Positions 59,035 to 64,000 of a stretch of DNA of 64,000 bases are shown piece after piece. A program made the position numbers and the translations under genes. The notes under the pieces were generated by a model. The model was given only the letters and a program-made list of their open reading frames with translations, made no database searches and was not told where the DNA came from. Source of the DNA: an uncultured Clostridia bacterium (GTDB lineage Bacteria > Bacillota > Clostridia > Christensenellales > Borkfalkiaceae); assembly GCA_934271275.1 (NCBI GenBank), contig CAKQRD010000009.1:46271-110270 (forward strand). Direction: 5' to 3'. Each line of letters starts with the position of its first letter. Positions within the stretch are counted from its first letter, which is position 1.

Positions 59035-61311
59035 TTATTTCAGAATTTTTTCTATCGTTTTTTCGTAAACCGCTTTATATTCGGGATAATTTATTTTATC
59101 CTCGTAAATAAACGCGTAATTTTTTATCGTTTTTCCGCCGCCACAAAGCTCCGAAATTATCGTTTGCCCGATTTTTACGGGAATTTCCGCGATTTCCGCT
59201 ACGCCTTTTTCCGCCGCGAACGAACCGCTTAAAAGCGTCTCCCCTTCGGAGGTTTTAATAAGAATTTCGCAGGTTTTCGCGCTTTCGGTATCGTTTACGA
59301 GATAGATTTTCGCTTTTTCGGCGTTCCTTATAACAAAGCACTGAATCGGCTCGAACGCCGCTTTGACCGCGTAAAACGCCGTTTTCTTCTTGCCGTAATA
59401 ATCCACTATCGAAGAAGCTAACACGGGGAAGCCGTCGCGCAGATTCCAAAGTATCAAGCCGTTACAGTTTTTATTAACCCTCGAACGCTCGGATATGAAT
59501 TTATAAGCCTCCGCCTGATAATACTGCGAAGCGGCAACCAAATCTTCGTTCGTTTCGGGAACGCCGTTAAACAGATAATCTATACCGGTTCTTCGGGAAC
59601 TCTCCGTCGGGAACGAATGACACTCCCAATCCTCGTCGTTTTCGTATTTCCAGCCCTTCGGCAAAAATTTATCGAGTGAAGATATTTCGGGCGAACCGCT
59701 GTACCCTGTTTCCGCGATAAATCTGTGATTTTGCTTGGTAAAGCTCAAAAAATCGTCTCTGTGCCACCAGTAATGCTCTTCGGGAAGCGGCACGCGCGCT
59801 TCTTCTATTTCCTTTAAGTCGAAATAAAATCTGCCGTGCTTTTTCACGAACTCGCGTGAGAAATACGGGGTACTCGGCAGATAATTTCCGAACGGATCGA
59901 ATTCGCGAAGGGTATTTTTAATCGCCTGCCTCGTCACCCTGTCGTCGTTCGGATCGAGTCCCACGCAAACGTACGCCCAGTCGGTTTCGTTACTGCCGCA
60001 CCACAGCGCGAGCGAGGGATGATTGCGAAGTCTTTTCGCTATTTTCTCCGTTTCGGCGGAAATTTTATTCAAAAACTCCTCCGTCTGCGGATAGGCGTGA
60101 CAGGCGAGCATAATATCCTGCCAGACCATAATTCCCTTTTCGTCGCAGAGGTCGTAAAACTCGTCGCCCTCGTAAACGCCGCCGCCCCAGATTCTCACCG
60201 CGTTGCAATTAGCTTCCGCAAGATTTCCGACGACCTCGGCGTATTTTTCTTTATCCTTGCCGTGAAAAACGTCTATCGGCGTGTGATCCGCGCCGCGCAC
60301 CCGCACGAGGCGATTGTTGACGTAAATTTCAAAATTTCCTTTTTCGGCTATTTCTTCACCGAATTTCAGTTCGATTTTGCGGAGTCCGAAGCGGAACGTT
60401 TTTTCCGCCACGAGAGTTTCGCCGCAAACTATTTCTATTCTGCCCGAATAAAGCTTCTGCTCGCCGCTGCCCGCGGGGTACCAGTATTCGGGGTTTTCTA
60501 TATAAGGATAAACGGTGCGGGCGTTGAACCCGAAAGGAAATTCTTTTACGAATTTGTTTTCCCCGCACTCGCCCGTAAACCGCAAGGTGCATTTTTTAAG
60601 GTATTTTTCGGGAATAACGGCGTTCACGGACAAAACCGTTATCGCCACGTCCTTTTCCGCGCGGACGGTATTGAAATAAAAATCGGTGATTTCTCCGCCC
60701 GTCACGCGTTCTATATAAACGTCCCGCCAGAAGCCTGTGGAAATCGCCCTCGGAATTATATCCCAGCCGTAACTTGCCGCCGACTTCCTTACGAAAAGAC
60801 TTTCGTAGCAGTTGGAAAACGCTACGTTATAAGGGCGTATCGAATATTTTTCCGCTTCTTTCAGCGGAGAACTGAATATTGTCGCAAACTCGTTTTTGCC
60901 CTTTTTAAGCCTGCCCGTTATATCGAACGAAAACGGCACGAGCGCGTTGTCGCTTTCGCCTATCTTTTCGCCGTTCAGGTAGTATTCCGCAAAAGTATCC
61001 GCGCCCTCGATAACGAGCCGCACCCTCGCGCCGTCTTTGCCGTCTTCTTCGTCAACAAACGCATAGTCGAATTCCTTAACGAATTTAAAGGTTTTATTCT
61101 CGAATTCCGCCGCAAGCTCGATGTTTTTTCCGAAATACGGATCGGGGAGCTTTCCCGCGCGGACGAGATTACAAATAACGTCGTCGGGAACAATCGCGGG
61201 TATGCTTTCGCCGCCGAATACGCGTTCGCCCTCGCCGGAATCGCCGCGCGGTTTATCGCAATCCGCTATAAACAGCTTATATTCTCCGCATAAAGAAATT
61301 TTCGTCGTCAT
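59035..61311 (-). CDS. GH2 family beta-mannosidase-like glycosidase (758 residues)
   Basis: A 758-residue cytoplasmic GH2 enzyme with jelly-roll, Ig-like and TIM-barrel domains. The barrel shows RIWGGGVYEGDEFYDLCDEK, IMVWQD and the acid/base glutamate in WCGSNETDW near residue 442. The nucleophile is probably the Glu in FIAETGYSG near 540. The WGGG and WCGxNE forms mark the beta-mannosidase branch. It follows the second GH2 gene by 27 bases. It would cut mannosides after import. Confidence 0.9.
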   Translation of the reverse strand: MTTKISLCGEYKLFIADCDKPRGDSGEGERVFGGESIPAIVPDDVICNLVRAGKLPDPYFGKNIELAAEFENKTFKFVKEFDYAFVDEEDGKDGARVRLVIEGADTFAEYYLNGEKIGESDNALVPFSFDITGRLKKGKNEFATIFSSPLKEAEKYSIRPYNVAFSNCYESLFVRKSAASYGWDIIPRAISTGFWRDVYIERVTGGEITDFYFNTVRAEKDVAITVLSVNAVIPEKYLKKCTLRFTGECGENKFVKEFPFGFNARTVYPYIENPEYWYPAGSGEQKLYSGRIEIVCGETLVAEKTFRFGLRKIELKFGEEIAEKGNFEIYVNNRLVRVRGADHTPIDVFHGKDKEKYAEVVGNLAEANCNAVRIWGGGVYEGDEFYDLCDEKGIMVWQDIMLACHAYPQTEEFLNKISAETEKIAKRLRNHPSLALWCGSNETDWAYVCVGLDPNDDRVTRQAIKNTLREFDPFGNYLPSTPYFSREFVKKHGRFYFDLKEIEEARVPLPEEHYWWHRDDFLSFTKQNHRFIAETGYSGSPEISSLDKFLPKGWKYENDEDWECHSFPTESSRRTGIDYLFNGVPETNEDLVAASQYYQAEAYKFISERSRVNKNCNGLILWNLRDGFPVLASSIVDYYGKKKTAFYAVKAAFEPIQCFVIRNAEKAKIYLVNDTESAKTCEILIKTSEGETLLSGSFAAEKGVAEIAEIPVKIGQTIISELCGGGKTIKNYAFIYEDKINYPEYKAVYEKTIEKILK

Positions 61312-61338
61312 TTCGTTACTCCGTAATATGGTTAAAGG

Positions 61339-63825
61339 CTATTTCTGCGTTTCCTTATTGAAATCCGTCACGACGAGCTTTTCTATAAGCTCCTTATCCG
61401 CGCCGCCGATAAACACGCTCCTCTCTTCGCCCGCCTCTATATCTATATAATTATCAGAATACGAATATTTATAATTATCGGGAAGAATAAGCGTCACGCC
61501 CTTTACAAAGGACTTCGCCTTTATAGTGACTCTTACGCCGCCGCCAACCGCTTCCGCATTATAGGTATACTCGCTCTTAAAGCGGCAACCGTGCCACATA
61601 TCGGCGGAATATACCGCGGAAATTCTTTCCTTTCCCGCTTCCGCCGTCACGAACAGATAACGGTTTTCGCCCCTGTCCGCTTCCGTCACCTTTTCGCTCC
61701 AAACGCCGTTCGCCGCCGCAGTTATCTTCGCTTTCTTCTCCCAGACGATTTCGCCGTCCAAGGTTTTCATTCCGTAACGGATTTTCGCCGCGACCGCCTT
61801 ATCGGTATCGTTCACGAGGAACGCTCTCGTTCCGTCCTTATCTTCCGTAAAGGAAGCGTATACGGGCTTATAGCTTCTTCTCGCCTGATAATACGCCTGC
61901 TTCGGCTCGGTGTAATAATCCACTATCGCCCAAGTCGCGGAAGGCCAGATTTCCGAATACATCCAGTTCATCATTCCGCCACAACGCGCTTTGTTGTATC
62001 TCGCAAACTCTATTTCCGCGCGTAAAAGCTCGGCGTGGACGGTCATTCCCTTCGCAATGAACTCTTCTATACTATCGCACTTGCCGTAAAGCCCTTCGAC
62101 GTAGAATTTCTGTCTCGCGCAAAAGTCCATATCGACCGCAGACCACGGGTTATCCATAAGTCTGTCCTGCCAGTATTCGTTCATATCCCAGAGCTTATCC
62201 TCGGGCAGGAATTTTTTGAACGACTGCAAAGAAGTCGGTCCCATTTCCGCACATTCGGACATAAACGACACGGGATTATCCGCAACGCCTTTTCTGTAAC
62301 TCAACGCGTCTTTAAGAAGGCACGACTCAACGAATCCCGCGTGCGAATCGCCCGAAGAAAAGTCGTTCGCCACGTCGTTTATGCTGTAAGGGCTTTGTTT
62401 TTCGTAAGGTCTCGTGCTGTCCAAAGCGTCCACGAGTCCGCGCAGTATCACGTTCACCACGCGGTCGCCGCGGCTATTTTGCACGCCGAACGAACCCGTT
62501 TTTTCGTTTCCGCCGCACCAGTAAACTATCGAGGGGTGAACCCTTAATCTCTTTATCTGATATTCGGCTTCTTTCTCGAACGCCGCCACGAAATCTTCCT
62601 CTTCGGGAATATCCGAGCAGGCAAACATAAAGTCCTGCCATATCATAATGCCCTTTTCGTCGCAGAGGTCGTAAAAGTCGTCGCTTTCGTAGAACCCGCC
62701 GCCCCACACGCGGAGCATATTCAGATTTCCGTCTTTAGCGAGGGTTAAAAGTTTATCGTACTTTTCGCGCGTGATAGTTCCGGTAAAGCAATCTATCGGC
62801 ACCCAGTTAGAACCTTTTGCGAAAACGTATTTGCCGTTTACGATGAATTTGAACCCTACCGCGTCGTCTCCGCACGGCTTTTCTTCGAGCTTAACCTCTC
62901 TGAACGCGAGTCTGCCGCTTTTTTCGCTTATAACCTTGCCTTTTCTCACGAGTTCCGTTTTGTACGCGTATAAAGGCTGTCCGCCATCGCCCGCGGGATA
63001 CCAAAGCTCGGGATTATCTAATTTGAAATTTTTGAAATTTACCCTGTCCGTCACTTTACCGGTTTTAACGACGGGGTTCGCCTTTTCGAGCGACACGTTC
63101 GGAACGGTCGCGAGAGTATAGCGAATTTCGTCGTTTTCCCATTCCTTTTTCGGGGTTTTAACGACCTTGCCGAAAAAATCTACCTGCGGTCTCACGGTAT
63201 AGTTAAGTTCTGCGATTAAAATCACCGAGCCGTCGTTCGCGGTTTTGTAATTCGTGATTTCTATTCTGTTTTCCGAAACGCCTTCTATCGTGACCGCGCC
63301 GAAAATACCGTAAGCGGGCATATCGGGCGCCCAGTCCCAGCCGAAATGACATTGCGGCTTTCTTAAAAACATTCGCGGAAGATTGAATACGCCGAAATAG
63401 TCCTTGCAGTCCACCGCGTTAAGTCTCTTCATAGTGGAAAACATTTTCACGACGAGTTCGTTTTCGCCGTCGCGAAGGAGACTTTTCACCTCGTAATTAT
63501 AAGGAATAAAGGCGTTTTCGGTCTTGCCGAGAAGAGTGCCGTTAAGATATATTTCGGAGAAAAGGTCTATTCCCGCAAAGGTGAGAATAATTTCTTCGCC
63601 GCGTAACACGTCCGCAGAGGGAACGAAACGGGCGGTATAAATAAAATCTTCTTCCGTTATCCTACCGAGAGCTTTGTGATTAAGCCCGAAGTACGGATCT
63701 GCGATTTTTCCCGCGCGGTATAAATCCGCCGTTATATCCCCCGGAACTCTCGCGTCTATTTCCTCGCCCGCCGCAAGCTGTTTGCAACTTTTCGCTATTC
63801 GTAATTTCCAAGCCTCGATTTTCAC
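61339..63825 (-). CDS. GH2 family beta-mannosidase-like glycosidase (828 residues)
   Basis: An 828-residue GH2 enzyme with the same fold order as its neighbour and motifs RVWGGGFYESDDFYDLCDEK, IMIWQDFMFAC and WCGGNEKTG (acid/base Glu near 436). The nucleophile glutamate is likely in FMSECAEMGPTSLQSF near 535. No signal peptide, so cytoplasmic. The two GH2 proteins are clearly diverged, implying different linkages or substrates. It is the first gene of the locus within the window. Confidence 0.9.
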   Translation of the reverse strand: MKIEAWKLRIAKSCKQLAAGEEIDARVPGDITADLYRAGKIADPYFGLNHKALGRITEEDFIYTARFVPSADVLRGEEIILTFAGIDLFSEIYLNGTLLGKTENAFIPYNYEVKSLLRDGENELVVKMFSTMKRLNAVDCKDYFGVFNLPRMFLRKPQCHFGWDWAPDMPAYGIFGAVTIEGVSENRIEITNYKTANDGSVILIAELNYTVRPQVDFFGKVVKTPKKEWENDEIRYTLATVPNVSLEKANPVVKTGKVTDRVNFKNFKLDNPELWYPAGDGGQPLYAYKTELVRKGKVISEKSGRLAFREVKLEEKPCGDDAVGFKFIVNGKYVFAKGSNWVPIDCFTGTITREKYDKLLTLAKDGNLNMLRVWGGGFYESDDFYDLCDEKGIMIWQDFMFACSDIPEEEDFVAAFEKEAEYQIKRLRVHPSIVYWCGGNEKTGSFGVQNSRGDRVVNVILRGLVDALDSTRPYEKQSPYSINDVANDFSSGDSHAGFVESCLLKDALSYRKGVADNPVSFMSECAEMGPTSLQSFKKFLPEDKLWDMNEYWQDRLMDNPWSAVDMDFCARQKFYVEGLYGKCDSIEEFIAKGMTVHAELLRAEIEFARYNKARCGGMMNWMYSEIWPSATWAIVDYYTEPKQAYYQARRSYKPVYASFTEDKDGTRAFLVNDTDKAVAAKIRYGMKTLDGEIVWEKKAKITAAANGVWSEKVTEADRGENRYLFVTAEAGKERISAVYSADMWHGCRFKSEYTYNAEAVGGGVRVTIKAKSFVKGVTLILPDNYKYSYSDNYIDIEAGEERSVFIGGADKELIEKLVVTDFNKETQK

Positions 63826-63927
63826 GCTTTATCTCCTCGCCGCATAAAGGGCATTTTTACGATAAATTTATTTTTCTAATAAAATTATACAATAACTTTC
63901 CGTCCTCGTCTTGTCGTAAAGTCTCAA

Positions 63928-63952
63928 AAACTTGCTCAAAAGTCGCAAGTTT
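63928..63952 (-). promoter_or_regulatory. Candidate operator upstream of the glycan locus
   Basis: AAACTTGC (63928-63935), 9 bases, GCAAGTTT (63945-63952): perfect 8-bp arms, as in LacI- or TetR-type sites. A TATAAT box lies nearer the gene (about 63873) with a weak -35. Confidence 0.45.
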
Positions 63953-64000
63953 AAATTTGTCGAAAATTTAATATAACCGCCGCGAGAGGCGGGGAGAAAA

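Noticed and set aside
60019..61293. 424-codon open frame on the plus strand
   Set aside because: Antisense to a GH2 gene with intact catalytic motifs; an artefact of codon bias.

Overview
The window looks like a chromosome segment of an uncultured gut-type Clostridia (Firmicutes). Supporting signs are strong AAGGAG-type ribosome sites, TTGACA/TATAAT promoters, many lipoproteins with lipoboxes, a PepV-type dipeptidase, an ECF vitamin S component under a THF riboswitch, a SpoIIQ-like M23 protein and promoters resembling forespore sigma-F and sigma-G sites. Placement below class is a guess. No tRNA, rRNA, CRISPR array or prophage was seen.

Layout. 0-2.5 kb: a zinc/manganese-type ABC importer (permease partial at the left edge, ATPase, His-rich binding lipoprotein) behind a small His/Cys membrane protein. 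2.5-3.7 kb: a gene-poor tract with a broken small Cys/Lys-rich gene, REP-type palindromes and MITE-like inverted repeats. 3.7-16 kb: ordinary chromosome: amino-acid kinase, PepV, RadC, GltX, PHP phosphoesterase, BspA-type LRR lipoprotein, M1 metallopeptidase lipoprotein, SpoIIQ-like M23 protein, a small protein with a sigma-F-like promoter, HAD phosphatase coupled to a divergent glycerol-1-phosphate-dehydrogenase-like protein, and HU. 16-22 kb: a membrane-anchored XRE regulator divergent from a 1561-residue repeat lipoprotein, then a transaldolase. 22-36 kb: THF riboswitch plus FolT-like ECF protein, a RAYT transposase carrying REP elements in its own reading frame, a DUF421/DUF4363 pair behind a sigma-G-like promoter, a TetR/SDR divergent pair with a clear operator, an ABC-2 exporter with divergent TetR, two paralogous lipoproteins and a YbhJ-like hydratase. 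37-40 kb: uxuA, a uxuB-like SDR and ribokinase.

40-64 kb is the most distinctive region: about 24 kb on one strand. In transcription order it holds two GH2 beta-mannosidase-like enzymes, a sugar ABC importer (binding lipoprotein, two permeases), a large Ig-like exported protein, a DUF4838 lipoprotein, two modular lipoproteins, a small acidic lipoprotein, a previously unmarked 40-codon gene and a 1571-residue secreted protein ending in a second DUF4838 region. Three of the big proteins share a recurrent LTQAD/GLUG beta-helix module. With the downstream uxuA/uxuB genes this reads as a locus for capture, import and breakdown of a mannose- and probably uronate-containing glycan. This is inference from gene content.

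Gene control is unusually readable. Several promoters put the start codon 6-7 bases after the -10 box with no ribosome site, which predicts leaderless mRNAs for radC, the XRE gene, a small membrane protein at 36.2 kb and perhaps DUF421.
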